Source: Candidatus Nanopelagicales bacterium (GTDB taxonomy: Bacteria > Actinomycetota > Actinomycetes > S36-B12 > CAIYMF01). Taken from it: a stretch of 56,939 bases of DNA. The position numbers and the translations under genes are program-made. The notes under the pieces are model-generated. The model worked only from the letters and a program-made list of their open reading frames with translations. It did not search any database and was not told where the DNA came from. Positions 35,816 through 44,611 of this stretch are shown piece after piece; within the stretch, counting starts at the first letter, position 1, and the number at the start of each line of letters is the position of its first letter. The stretch is taken from NCBI GenBank assembly GCA_025456015.1, contig JALOLK010000002.1:1-56939 (forward strand), read 5' to 3'.

Positions 35816-37399
35816 CTACAACCGGCCGATGATCGGGGCCACGAGCACCTTCACGATCATCGCCACCGGATAGGCCAGGGCGTACCCGAGGTTCACCCGG
35901 GGGTCCCCGCCGGTGCGCTCGTTGGCGAACGACAGCACCGCCGGCTGGGTCTGGAACCCGGCGATCACCCCGGCCAGCCGCGGCCCCGCGATGCTGGCCA
36001 GCAGGGGCCCGAGCAGCGTCAGGGCGAACGCGGCGACCGTCGTGACGACCAGGCCGCCCACGAGGATGCGCACCCCCTGGTCGGACTGCAGGGCGACCAC
36101 GAGGTCGTCCCCGGCGTTCGTGCCCGCGTAGGCCAGGAACAGCAGGATGCCCAGCTGGTTCAGCGCGGTCGCCGCGGGGAAGGGCAGCGCCCAGATGAGC
36201 GGACCGGTGCGCTGCAGGCGCCCGAGCAGCAGGCCCACGATGAGCGGCCCGCCGGCCAGGCCCAGCTGCACCGTGGCACCACCGGGCAGCTCGAACGAGG
36301 CCACGCCGAGCAGCAGGCCCAGCAGCAGGCCCAGCGCGAACCCGGTGGGATCCAGCTCCCCGGTGGCCCGCTCGGAGTCCCCGAGCAGCCGGGCCACGTC
36401 GGCCAGCCGCTCGCGCGGGGCCACGACGCGCACCCGGTCGCCCACCTGCAGCACGAGGTCGTCGGTGGCGAGCAGGTCGACGTCGCCGCGGCGCACCCGG
36501 GTGGCGGTCGCGCCGAACCGGCGCAGCAGGCGCAGGTCGGCGATCGTGCGCCCGGCCACCTCGTGGCTGGAGACCGCGATGCGGCGGAAGTCCAGCGTGC
36601 CGCGATCCAGGGCCAGGTAGTTCGTGCTGCGCCGGCCCAGCCGGGCGGTCACCTCGTCGACGGCCTCCCGCGGCCCGATCACGGCGACGCAGTCCCCCGG
36701 CTGCGGCGTGAAGGCGTCGGTGGCCACGCTGACGACCCCGTCGCGCTCGGTGCGCGAGAAGATGACGTGGCCCTCCTCGACGATGCTGCCCAGCATCGGG
36801 GCGTCGGGCACCGTGACCCGGATGCTCTGGTGCACCAGCTCGGGCGGCGGGGCGTCGGCGGCCTGCACCTGCTCGGCGTGCGGCAGGCGGGCCACCCCGA
36901 GCAGCGCCACCGCGGCGACCATCCCCAGCACCCCGCCGACGTAGGCCACCGAGTAGCCGACGGTGGGCTCGTCGGTGCCCAGGGCGTCGATCGCGGCGGC
37001 CAGTGCGGGGGTGTTCGTCAGGGCCCCGGCGTACATGCCGGCGACCGTGGGCCCGGAGAGGTCCAGCGCGCGGCCCACCCCGACCGCGACGGCCGCGGCC
37101 AGCAGCAGCACCCCGACCACCAGCAGCACGGCCACCTTGTAGTGCCGCAGCACGTGGAAGAACTGCGGCCCGCTGCTCACGCCGACCCCGTAGGCGAAGA
37201 TCGCCAGGCCCAGGATGCCGATGATCCGGGGGATCACCAGTGCCGGGTCGTAGGCCGAGGCGGCCAGCCCGGCGAACAGCACGGCCGCGGCGCCGAACGA
37301 GAAGCTGCCGATGCGGATCGCGCCCAGCGCCGAGCCCACGGCCAGCACCGCGAAGAGCAGGATCAGGGGTTCCTCGACGAGCAGCGCGACCACGTCCAC
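35816..37399 (-). CDS. Aspartate:alanine exchanger (AspT/YidE/YbjL) family transporter
   Basis: 527 residues. Two hydrophobic halves of about five helices each, the duplicated family core, flank two cytoplasmic TrkA-C (RCK-C) domains (about residues 195-365; for example DCVAVIGPREAVDEV and QVGDRVRVVAPRERL). Family motifs GPQFFHVLR and TNTPALAAAIDALG in the first half match GFQTQPAVLSFA in the second. Members exchange carboxylates or amino acids, or are orphan transporters. GTG 37399 is chosen by hydrophobic start; a longer reading would be Gly/Arg/Pro-rich antisense-like sequence. Confidence 0.88.
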   Translation of the reverse strand: MDVVALLVEEPLILLFAVLAVGSALGAIRIGSFSFGAAAVLFAGLAASAYDPALVIPRIIGILGLAIFAYGVGVSSGPQFFHVLRHYKVAVLLVVGVLLLAAAVAVGVGRALDLSGPTVAGMYAGALTNTPALAAAIDALGTDEPTVGYSVAYVGGVLGMVAAVALLGVARLPHAEQVQAADAPPPELVHQSIRVTVPDAPMLGSIVEEGHVIFSRTERDGVVSVATDAFTPQPGDCVAVIGPREAVDEVTARLGRRSTNYLALDRGTLDFRRIAVSSHEVAGRTIADLRLLRRFGATATRVRRGDVDLLATDDLVLQVGDRVRVVAPRERLADVARLLGDSERATGELDPTGFALGLLLGLLLGVASFELPGGATVQLGLAGGPLIVGLLLGRLQRTGPLIWALPFPAATALNQLGILLFLAYAGTNAGDDLVVALQSDQGVRILVGGLVVTTVAAFALTLLGPLLASIAGPRLAGVIAGFQTQPAVLSFANERTGGDPRVNLGYALAYPVAMIVKVLVAPIIGRL

Positions 37400-37563
37400 G
37401 CCCCGGAGCCTAGGACTGGCCCCGGCCGGCCCCGCCCGGCCCCGCCCGGGCGCGTCCCCGGCGCCCGGCCCAGTCCGCGCGCCACCGCCCACGTGCCCGG
37501 GGCCGCTGCGTGCTCGGCCAGCACGTCAGGACACACCTGCGCCCCGGTGGCAGCCTGCTGGCC

Positions 37564-40488
37564 ATGCGCAAGCTCTTCGACGCTCCCGCCCGGACCTACG
37601 AGGTGCCCTCGCCCCGGCCGACCGCGGACCGCGCGCCCGACCACCTGGCCGCCGGCAGCCCCGCCTGGCTGCGGGCGGACCTCGAGGCGCTGCTCGGCGA
37701 CCCCGACGTGGTGCTCACCCGCGCGATCGACCTGGTCCGCTTCGCCAGCGACGCCAGCCCGTACCGGATGTTCCCACGCGCCGTCGTGCTCGCCCGCTCG
37801 ATCGGCGACGTGCAGCAGGTGCTGGCGTACGCGCACCGCAAGCGGATCCCCGTGACCTTCCGGGCTGCCGGGACCAGCCTGTCCGGCCAGGCCCAGGGCG
37901 ACGGGATCCTCCTCGAGGTGGCGCGGCACTGGATCGGGTGCACCGTCGAGGAGGGCGGGCGGGTGCTGCGCAGCAGGCCCGGCACCGTCCTGGCCCGGGC
38001 CAACGCCGTGCTCAAGCCGCACGGCTACCGGCTGGGCCCTGACCCGGCGTCGAAGGCCGCGTGCACGGTCGGCGGGGTCATCGCGAACAACGCCAGCGGC
38101 ATGTGCTGCGGCGTCGTGGAGAACTCCTACCGGACCCTGCGCGACCTCACGTTCGTGCTGCCCTCGGGGACGGTGGTCGACACCGCGGCCCCCGACGCCG
38201 AGCAGCGCCTCGCCGAGGCCGAGCCCGCGATCGCCGCCGGGCTGCTCGAGATCCGCCGCGAGATCCTGGCCGACCCCGAGGTGGCCGGGCGCATCGAGGC
38301 GAAGTACCGCATCAAGAACACCACCGGGTACGCGATGAACGCGTTCCTCGACGGTGCCACGCCCGTGCAGATCCTGCGCCGGCTCATGGTCGGCTCGGAG
38401 GGGACGCTGGGCTTCATCGCCGAGGCCGTCTTCGAGACCGTGCCCGACGACGCCCACCACCTGACCTCGCTCATGCTGTTCCCCGACCTGCACGCCGCCA
38501 CCTCGGCGGTGGCGCCGTTCGTGGCCGCAGGTGCCGCCGCCGTCGAGCTCATGGACCGGGCCTCGATCGCCGCGGTGCGCGGCCGGCCCGGGGTGCCGGC
38601 CCGCTGGGACGACCTGCCCGACACCGCGACGGGGCTGCTGGTCGAGTTCCGCGACGAGAGCCCGCAGCGCTCGGCGCAGTCCGAGGCACGCGCCACCGAG
38701 GTGCTCGCCGGGCTGGTGCTGCTCGAGCCCACCGACTTCACCCGTGACCGGCAGCGCGCGGCCGACTACTGGGTGATCCGCAACGGCCTGCTCGCCTCCG
38801 TGGGGGCGGCCCGGCCGTCGGGCACCTCGTTCATCCTCGAGGACGTCTGCTTCCCGCCGGAGCGGCTGGCCGACGGCGCGCTGGCCATCCAGCGCCTGCT
38901 CGTCGAGCACGGGTACGCCGGGGTGATCTTCGGCCACGCGTCGGCGGGCAACCTGCACTTCCTCATCACCCCGTCGCTCGAGGGCGCGGTGGAGGTGGCC
39001 CGCTTCGACGCCTTCCTGCGCGACGTGGTGCGGGTCGTCGCCGAGGAGTTCGACGGCTCGCTCAAGGCCGAGCACGGCACGGGCCGCAACATCGCCCCGT
39101 TCGTGGAGGCGGAGTGGGGCCCGGTGGTCGCCGGGCACATGCGCGCGGTGAAGCGCCTGGTCGACCCGCACGGGGTGCTCTCCCCCGGGGTGCTCCTCAC
39201 CGACGACGCACAGGGCCACCTGCACCACCTCAAGACCGCCCCGACGATCGAGCCGGTCGCGGACCGCTGCATCGAGTGCGGCTACTGCGAGCACGTGTGC
39301 CCGTCGCGACGGGTGACCACGACCCCGCGCCAGCGGATCGTGCTGCGCCGGGAGATGGTGCGCCAGCCCACGGGGTCACCGGTGGCCCGGGCGCTCGCGC
39401 AGGACTACGCGTACGAGGCGGTCGAGACGTGCGCGGGCGACGGCACGTGCGCGCTGGCCTGCCCGGTCGACATCAACACCGGCGAGATGATGAAGGGCTT
39501 CCGGATCGCGGCGCACAACCCGCCGGCCGAGGCCGTCGCGCTGGGCCTGGCCAAGGGCTACCGCGCGATGCAGCTGGCCGGCCGGCTCGCGCTGCGCACC
39601 GCCGGGGGCATCAGCGAGCTCGGCGGCGAGGGTGTGGTCACGGGCGTGACCGACCTGGGTCGCAGCGTCATCAGCCACGACGTGCTGCCGCGGTGGATCC
39701 CGCAGATCCCCGGCGCGGCCGCCGGCGAGCTGCCCGCCACGACGCGTGCGGGCGCGGCGGCGGTGTACTACCCGGCCTGCATCAACCGCATCTTCGGCAA
39801 CCCGGACTCCTGGGAGCAGGCGCCGTCCCTGCCCGAGGTCGTGGTGCGGCTGGCCGCCCGGGCCGGTCGGCCGGTGTGGATCCCGCCGGACGTCGCGGAC
39901 ACCTGCTGCGGCACGGTCTGGCACTCGAAGGGCTACACCAGGGGCAATCGGTACATGGCGAACCTGGTCGTCGCCCGGCTGTGGGAGTGGACCGACGGCG
40001 GGCGGCTGCCCGTGGTCTGCGACGCGACCTCGTGCACGCTGGGCCTGGTGCACGAGGTGGAGCCCTACCTCACCGGTGCGGCGGTCGCCCAGCACGCGGC
40101 GCTGCGGATCATGGACTCGATCGCGTGGGCGCGCGACGAGCTGCTGCCGCGGCTGCCCGTGCACACGAAGACCGGCTCGGCGGTGATCCACGCGACCTGC
40201 GCCGGGCAGCACCTGGGCCTGGGCGGCGCGCTGGCCGACGTGGCCGCCGCGCTCGCCGAGGAGGTCACGGTGCCGGTCTACGGCACCTGCTGCGGCTTCG
40301 CCGGGGACCGCGGCATGCTGCATCCGGAGCTCACCGACGCGGCAGTTGCCGAGGTCGCCGCCGAGCTCGAGGGCCGCGAGTTCGACGCCTACCTGTGCTC
40401 GAACCGCACCTGCGAGCTCGGCATGAGCCGCGGGATCGGCCGGGAGTACGCGTCGTTCCTGTACCTGCTGGACGCCGCGACCGGCTGA
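37564..40488 (+). CDS. FAD-linked oxidase with Fe-S C-terminus (D-lactate dehydrogenase / YdiJ type)
   Basis: 974 residues. FAD_binding_4 domain with RAAGTSLSGQAQGDGI and VGGVIANNASGMCCG; FAD-oxidase C domain with GSEGTLGF and EHGTGRNIAPFVEAEWG; ferredoxin-like part with C569, C572, C575, C579 and a second set C623, C629, C633; then cysteine-rich CCG elements (CCGTVWHSKG, CCGFAGDRGML). It oxidises D-lactate or another 2-hydroxyacid and passes electrons through Fe-S clusters to the respiratory chain. ATG 37564 starts a conserved-looking MRKLFD; GTG 37510 is an alternative. It is divergent from the exchanger, which could move its substrate. Confidence 0.9.
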   Translation: MRKLFDAPARTYEVPSPRPTADRAPDHLAAGSPAWLRADLEALLGDPDVVLTRAIDLVRFASDASPYRMFPRAVVLARSIGDVQQVLAYAHRKRIPVTFRAAGTSLSGQAQGDGILLEVARHWIGCTVEEGGRVLRSRPGTVLARANAVLKPHGYRLGPDPASKAACTVGGVIANNASGMCCGVVENSYRTLRDLTFVLPSGTVVDTAAPDAEQRLAEAEPAIAAGLLEIRREILADPEVAGRIEAKYRIKNTTGYAMNAFLDGATPVQILRRLMVGSEGTLGFIAEAVFETVPDDAHHLTSLMLFPDLHAATSAVAPFVAAGAAAVELMDRASIAAVRGRPGVPARWDDLPDTATGLLVEFRDESPQRSAQSEARATEVLAGLVLLEPTDFTRDRQRAADYWVIRNGLLASVGAARPSGTSFILEDVCFPPERLADGALAIQRLLVEHGYAGVIFGHASAGNLHFLITPSLEGAVEVARFDAFLRDVVRVVAEEFDGSLKAEHGTGRNIAPFVEAEWGPVVAGHMRAVKRLVDPHGVLSPGVLLTDDAQGHLHHLKTAPTIEPVADRCIECGYCEHVCPSRRVTTTPRQRIVLRREMVRQPTGSPVARALAQDYAYEAVETCAGDGTCALACPVDINTGEMMKGFRIAAHNPPAEAVALGLAKGYRAMQLAGRLALRTAGGISELGGEGVVTGVTDLGRSVISHDVLPRWIPQIPGAAAGELPATTRAGAAAVYYPACINRIFGNPDSWEQAPSLPEVVVRLAARAGRPVWIPPDVADTCCGTVWHSKGYTRGNRYMANLVVARLWEWTDGGRLPVVCDATSCTLGLVHEVEPYLTGAAVAQHAALRIMDSIAWARDELLPRLPVHTKTGSAVIHATCAGQHLGLGGALADVAAALAEEVTVPVYGTCCGFAGDRGMLHPELTDAAVAEVAAELEGREFDAYLCSNRTCELGMSRGIGREYASFLYLLDAATG

Positions 40489-40509
40489 CCCCGCTCCCCC
40501 TTCCCCGCC

Positions 40510-40573
40510 AACTCTCCCGATCTTGCTCGGATCTCCCCGAATTCGCGGAGAGTTGAGCAAGATCAGGAGAGTT
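40510..40573. repeat. Large near-perfect inverted repeat
   Basis: Left arm AACTCTCCCGATCTTGCTC (40510-40528) and right arm GAGCAAGATCAGGAGAGTT (40555-40573) pair over 19 bases with one mismatch. Between them TCTCCCCGAATTCGCGGAGA (40532-40551) is itself a palindrome with one mismatched pair. The whole element can extrude as a two-stage cruciform. It sits after the oxidase gene and before the DUF559 pseudogene; the rest of this 210-base spacer shows nothing recognisable. Confidence 0.8.
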
Positions 40574-40698
40574 CCGGCGGGACGGAGCGGGGTGGGCACG
40601 GCAGGGCGGGCCGGCAGGGCTGATGGCCCTCGGGCCGGTCATCCACAGATGTCCGGCGAGGCGGCGGCGGATCGCCAAGTGCGCGGCAGCATCGGGGC

Positions 40699-41351
40699 AT
40701 GCCGGAGGACGCCGTGAGGATCCGTGACCTGATCGGGCGTGGCGACACGTATCCCGAGGCGCGGCGCGCGGTGGTGGGCCTCACGCGGATCGGACAGGCA
40801 TCGACGGCGGTGGTGTCCGGGGTGCTGGCGACCACGCCCGACCTGACGGTGCTCAACTGCGCACGAGTCCTCCCGTTGGACTGGGCGGTCGTCATCGCCG
40901 ACGCGGCCCTGCACCAGGGACTGGTGGACCCTGGCGCGCTCGCCACCGCCGCCCACCGCACACGCCGCGTCCGGGGGGGCGGCACGGGTCCGGGCGCTGC
41001 CTGACCTCGTCAGCGCCCTGGCCGAGTCGCCCGGCGAGAGCCTGCTGCGCCTGCGGCTGCGGCACATGGGGCTTCGCCGTCGAGGAGCAGGTGGTCCTGG
41101 CCGGGGTCCCCGGCCGTCCCCGGGTGGACTTCCTCGTCGAGGGCACGCTCGTCGTGGAGTTCGACGGTCGCAGCAAGTACCGCATCGACGGCGATCCCGA
41201 GTCGGCCCACTGGGCGGAGAAGCTCCGCCACGACCGCATCGTCGAGTACGGGTATCCGGTCCTTCGCGCGATCTGGCCGGACCTCTGGGACCAGCCGAGG
41301 CTCCGGGCCCGCGTCGAGCGCGCGCTCGGTCGTCCCTCCGGCTGGCGCTGA
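40699..41351 (+). pseudogene. DUF559 (AbiEi/endonuclease-like) gene, truncated and with two frameshifts
   Basis: The reading frame changes twice. From 40699 the first frame reads to a run of seven G near 40975; the second frame continues the homology (ARVRALPDLVSALAESPGES) to ATGGGG near 41067; the third frame carries the diagnostic DUF559 core VDFLVEGTLVVEFDGRSKY and AEKLRHDRIVEYGYPVLR to 41351. Each switch fits one extra G. The family usually has a longer N-terminal part with a winged-helix region, mostly missing here. Real decay and homopolymer read error both fit. ATG 40699 has CAGCAT six bases upstream. Confidence 0.75.
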
Positions 41352-41367
41352 CGCCCGGCGGCAACGG

Positions 41368-41398
41368 CCTCCTCACCCCCGCGAGAAGGGGGGAGGGG
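41368..41398. terminator. Hairpin between the DUF559 locus and ettA
   Basis: CCTCCTCACCCCC (41368-41380) faces GGGGGGAGGGG (41388-41398) across GCGAGAA. The C and G tracts pair with one internal bulge. It lies between two convergent genes and can serve both. Confidence 0.5.
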
Positions 41399-43096
41399 TC
41401 AGCCGCGGGTGAGCTTCCGGTAGGTCGCGCGGTGCGGGCGGGCGGCCTCGGCCCCCAGGCGGGCGATCTTGTTCTTCTCGTAGGACTCGAAGTTGCCTTC
41501 GAACCAGAACCACTGGGAGTCGCCCTCGTAGGCGAGGATGTGGGTGGCGATCCGGTCCAGGAACCACCGGTCGTGCGAGGTGATCACGGCACACCCGGGG
41601 AACTCGAGCAGGGCGTTCTCCAGGGATCCGAGCGTCTCGACGTCGAGGTCGTTCGTGGGCTCGTCGAGCAGCAGCACGTTGCCGCCCTGCTTGAGCGTCA
41701 GGGCCAGGTTCAGCCGGTTGCGCTCGCCGCCGGAGAGCACCTTCGCGGGCTTCTGCTGGTCCGGGCCCTTGAAGCCGAAGGCGCTGACGTAGGCCCGCGA
41801 GGGCATCTCGACGTTGCCGACCTTGATCCAGTCCAGGCCGTCGGAGACGACCTCCCAGACGTTCTTGCTCGGGTCCAGGCCAGCCCGGCTCTGGTCGACG
41901 TACGACAGCTTCACGGTGTCGCCGACCCGCAGGTCACCGGAGGTGGGCAGCGCGGCCTTGTCCGAGGTGTCCTCGGTGGCCGCGGCCACGATCATCTTGA
42001 ACAGCGTGGTCTTGCCCACGCCGTTCGGGCCGATGACGCCGACGATGCCGTTGCGCGGCAGCGTGAAGCTCAGGTCGTCCATGAGCAGCCGGTCGCCGAA
42101 CGCCTTCGTCAGGTGCGCGGACTCGACCACCAGCGAGCCCAGCCGCGGGCCCGGCGGGATCTGGATCTCCTCGAAGTCCAGCTTGCGGGTCTTCTCGGCC
42201 TCGGCGGCCATCTCCTCGTAGCGATCGAGGCGCGCGCGGCTCTTGGTCTGGCGGGCCTTGGCGTTCGAGCGCACCCACTCGAGCTCGTCGGTCAGTCGCT
42301 TCTTGAGCTTCGCGTCCTTGGCGCCCTCCACCTTGAGGCGGGCGGCCTTGGCATCCAGGTAGGTGGAGTAGTTCCCCTCGTAGGGGTACGCCCGGCCGCG
42401 GTCCAGCTCGAGGATCCACTGGGCGACGTTCTCCAGGAAGTACCGGTCGTGGGTGATCGCCACGATGGTGCCGGGGTAGCGCTCGAGGTGCTGCTCGAGC
42501 CACTGCACGCTCTCGGCGTCGAGGTGGTTCGTCGGCTCGTCGAGCAGCAGCAGGTCGGGCTGCTGGAGCAGCAGCTTGCACAGCGCCACCCGGCGCCGCT
42601 CGCCACCGGAGAGCACCGAGACGTCGGCGTCGGGTGGCGGGCAGTTCAGGGCGTCCATGGCCTGCTCGAGCTGGTTGTCGAGGTCCCACGCGTCGAGGTG
42701 GTCGATCTGCTCCTGCAGCCGGCCCATCTCGGCCATGAGCGCGTCGAAGTCGGCGTCCGGGTCGGCCATCTGCTCGGAGATCTCGTTGTAGCGCGCGAGC
42801 AGGGCCTTCGTCGGCGCGACCCCGTCCTCGACGTTGCCGAGCACGTCCTTGGTCTCGTCGAGCACCGGCTCCTGGGACAGGATGCCGACCGTGTAGCCCG
42901 GGCTGAGCACGGCCTCGCCGTTGGACGTCTGGTCCAGCCCCGCCATGATCTTGAGCAGGCTCGACTTGCCGGCCCCGTTCGGCCCGACCACGCCGATCTT
43001 CGCCCCCGGCAGGAACGACAGCGTGACGTCGTCCAGGACGACCTTGTCGCCATGCGCCTTGCGGGCGCGGCGCAGCGTGTAGATGAACTCAGCCAT
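41399..43096 (-). CDS. ettA: Energy-dependent translational throttle protein EttA (ABC-F)
   Basis: 565 residues with two ABC ATPase domains and no membrane part. Walker A sequences are GPNGAGKSS (K44) and GPNGVGKTT; signatures are LSGGERRRVALCK and LSGGERNRLNLAL; both DEPTNHLD-type Walker B motifs are present. The arm and linker between them carry KARQTKSRARLDRYEEM. It binds the ribosomal E site and regulates translation according to energy state. ATG 43096 fits the family start MAEFIYTL. Same strand as ssb, separated by 165 bases holding a strong hairpin. Confidence 0.96.
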   Translation of the reverse strand: MAEFIYTLRRARKAHGDKVVLDDVTLSFLPGAKIGVVGPNGAGKSSLLKIMAGLDQTSNGEAVLSPGYTVGILSQEPVLDETKDVLGNVEDGVAPTKALLARYNEISEQMADPDADFDALMAEMGRLQEQIDHLDAWDLDNQLEQAMDALNCPPPDADVSVLSGGERRRVALCKLLLQQPDLLLLDEPTNHLDAESVQWLEQHLERYPGTIVAITHDRYFLENVAQWILELDRGRAYPYEGNYSTYLDAKAARLKVEGAKDAKLKKRLTDELEWVRSNAKARQTKSRARLDRYEEMAAEAEKTRKLDFEEIQIPPGPRLGSLVVESAHLTKAFGDRLLMDDLSFTLPRNGIVGVIGPNGVGKTTLFKMIVAAATEDTSDKAALPTSGDLRVGDTVKLSYVDQSRAGLDPSKNVWEVVSDGLDWIKVGNVEMPSRAYVSAFGFKGPDQQKPAKVLSGGERNRLNLALTLKQGGNVLLLDEPTNDLDVETLGSLENALLEFPGCAVITSHDRWFLDRIATHILAYEGDSQWFWFEGNFESYEKNKIARLGAEAARPHRATYRKLTRG

Positions 43097-43166
43097 GGTC
43101 GGCAAGGGTATCGGCAGCCGCAGCGACGCCCGAATCGCCGAGTCGGGCCCAGCACCCACCCGGTGA

Positions 43167-43201
43167 CCGGTCGGTCGGGACCCCCGCGCCCGACCGACCG
43201 G
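43167..43201 (-). terminator. Strong hairpin between ssb and ettA
   Basis: CCGGTCGGTCGGG (43167-43179) and CCCGACCGACCGG (43189-43201) are perfectly complementary over 13 bases with a nine-base loop. It follows the ssb stop codon and precedes ettA on the same strand, so it probably ends the ssb transcript. No U tract. Confidence 0.7.
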
Positions 43202-43261
43202 CCACCGCCCCGGCGTCGGCGTGCCCCCGTCCCCCCGCCCGGACTGCCCGCCCCCGGCGCG

Positions 43262-43738
43262 CTATGCGGCGCTGTCGGCGGCGACCGGGCCGGCGGGCTC
43301 GTCCCCGGCGGTCCCGGCACCAGCAACCGGCGCGGCCAGCTCCGAGGTCTGCGGCCCGATCGGGGCCCGCTCGTACTGGGCCCGGCAGCGCGACAGGTCC
43401 AGGCCGAAGTGGCTGGCCTCGATGTCGGTGAAGGTCACGGCCATGGTCACGCCCGGCGCACTGGGCACGTCCCGGTCGACGGTGCGCTGCTTGATCCGCC
43501 CGTGCACCACCACCGGCTGGCCCTTGGCCAGTGACGCGGCCGCGTTGTCGGCGGCGCGGCGCCACACCGTGACGTTCCAGAAGCTCGTGTCGCCGTCGAG
43601 CCAGCGACCGCTGGCCCGGTCGTAGCGGCTGGCCGTCGACGCCAGCCGGAACCGCGCCAGCGCGTCGCCACGCGCGGTGACGCGGTGCTCGACGTCGCTG
43701 ACCAGGTTGCCGAAGACCGTGATGGTCGTCTCGTTCAT
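43262..43738 (-). CDS. ssb: Single-stranded DNA-binding protein (second, non-replicative type)
   Basis: 158 residues. An OB-fold of about 105 residues (NETTITVFGNLVSDVEHRV, FWNVTVWRRAADNAAASLAKGQPVVVHGRIKQR in two pieces) and a short acidic/alanine tail. The tail ends AADSAA and lacks the canonical DDDIPF-type C-terminal tip, so partner binding through that tip is not expected. This matches the accessory SSB paralogues of actinobacteria rather than the essential ssb next to rpsF and rplI, which are absent here. GGGGGGAG precedes ATG 43738. Confidence 0.9.
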   Translation of the reverse strand: MNETTITVFGNLVSDVEHRVTARGDALARFRLASTASRYDRASGRWLDGDTSFWNVTVWRRAADNAAASLAKGQPVVVHGRIKQRTVDRDVPSAPGVTMAVTFTDIEASHFGLDLSRCRAQYERAPIGPQTSELAAPVAGAGTAGDEPAGPVAADSAA

Positions 43739-43840
43739 GTGCTCCCCCCGTCCGGCACCTGCCGTGGTGCCGTCGGCACGCACCCTGCCGCCCCGGCGAT
43801 CATCCGGCCAGACCCCCGAGCCCGATCTGTGGACGACGCC

Positions 43841-44605
43841 CTAGCTGACCAGCGGCCAGGCGATCGTGATCGCCGAGGCCAGCCCGTGCGCGAGCAGGTC
43901 CTCGGCCAGGGCCCGCTCCACGTCGTCCCGGTCGAAGTGGCGCCGCCGCAGGGTCCGCCGGACCCACGCCGACTCCCGCGCCCGGCCCAGCACGTGCTCA
44001 CCGGCGAGCATCCGGGCCTTGACGCGCGACAGCCCGCCCTCGTCGGCCTCCCGATGGTGCAGGTAGGCCGCCGTGGAGGCGGCCGCCTCGAGCACCGCGG
44101 CCCCGAGGATCTCGCGGGCCCGGGGCGGGCCCTGCGGGTGCAGCGCGATGCCACCACGCAGCAGCTGCCGCTGCTCGACCGGGTCCAGCGGGTGCAGCTC
44201 GCCGGCCACGAGGGCCACGACCCCGGGCCAGCGTCGGCTCACCCACACCGCGCCGGCGCAGGCCTCCACGAGGTCGGCGAGGCGCTGCGGCGGCGGGGTG
44301 CGCTCGAGCCAGTCGCCGAGCTGCACGCGTGCGGCCACCTGGGCCAGGTGCGCGTCGGTGGTGAACCGGTCGGCTCGCCCGGCGCAGTGCGGGCACCCGG
44401 GACCTGCCCGCACGGCATGGGCGTGCAGCACCACCTCGAGGACGGAGTCGCCCATGAGCTCGAGGCGCTGGAACTCCCGGCCCCGCCCGGCCCGCACCGC
44501 CTCCAGCACGTCCGCGTGCAGCTCCCCGAGCCGCGCCCGCACCACGCGGCGCTGCGCGGCCAGCGCCGCCGGGTCCTGCGCCGGCCGTTCCAGGGCGGGG
44601 GTCAT
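43841..44605 (-). CDS. Tandem RNase III-like domain protein (hypothetical)
   Basis: 254 residues. Residues 45-57 (FQRLELMGDSVLE) match the RNase III signature: E49 and D53 align with E. coli E41 and D45, while Q46 replaces E38. D111 and E114 in LADLVEACAGAV match E. coli D114 and E117. A second related segment follows: AREILGAAVLE (165-173) and EADEGGLSRVKARML, but its aspartate is alanine (A169) and its late acidic pair is lost. No dsRNA-binding domain is seen. A CPHC pair (71-74) might bind metal. It lies six bases after the MaoC gene, so it is probably in one operon with it. Confidence 0.6.
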   Translation of the reverse strand: MTPALERPAQDPAALAAQRRVVRARLGELHADVLEAVRAGRGREFQRLELMGDSVLEVVLHAHAVRAGPGCPHCAGRADRFTTDAHLAQVAARVQLGDWLERTPPPQRLADLVEACAGAVWVSRRWPGVVALVAGELHPLDPVEQRQLLRGGIALHPQGPPRAREILGAAVLEAAASTAAYLHHREADEGGLSRVKARMLAGEHVLGRARESAWVRRTLRRRHFDRDDVERALAEDLLAHGLASAITIAWPLVS

Positions 44606-44611
44606 GCGTCG

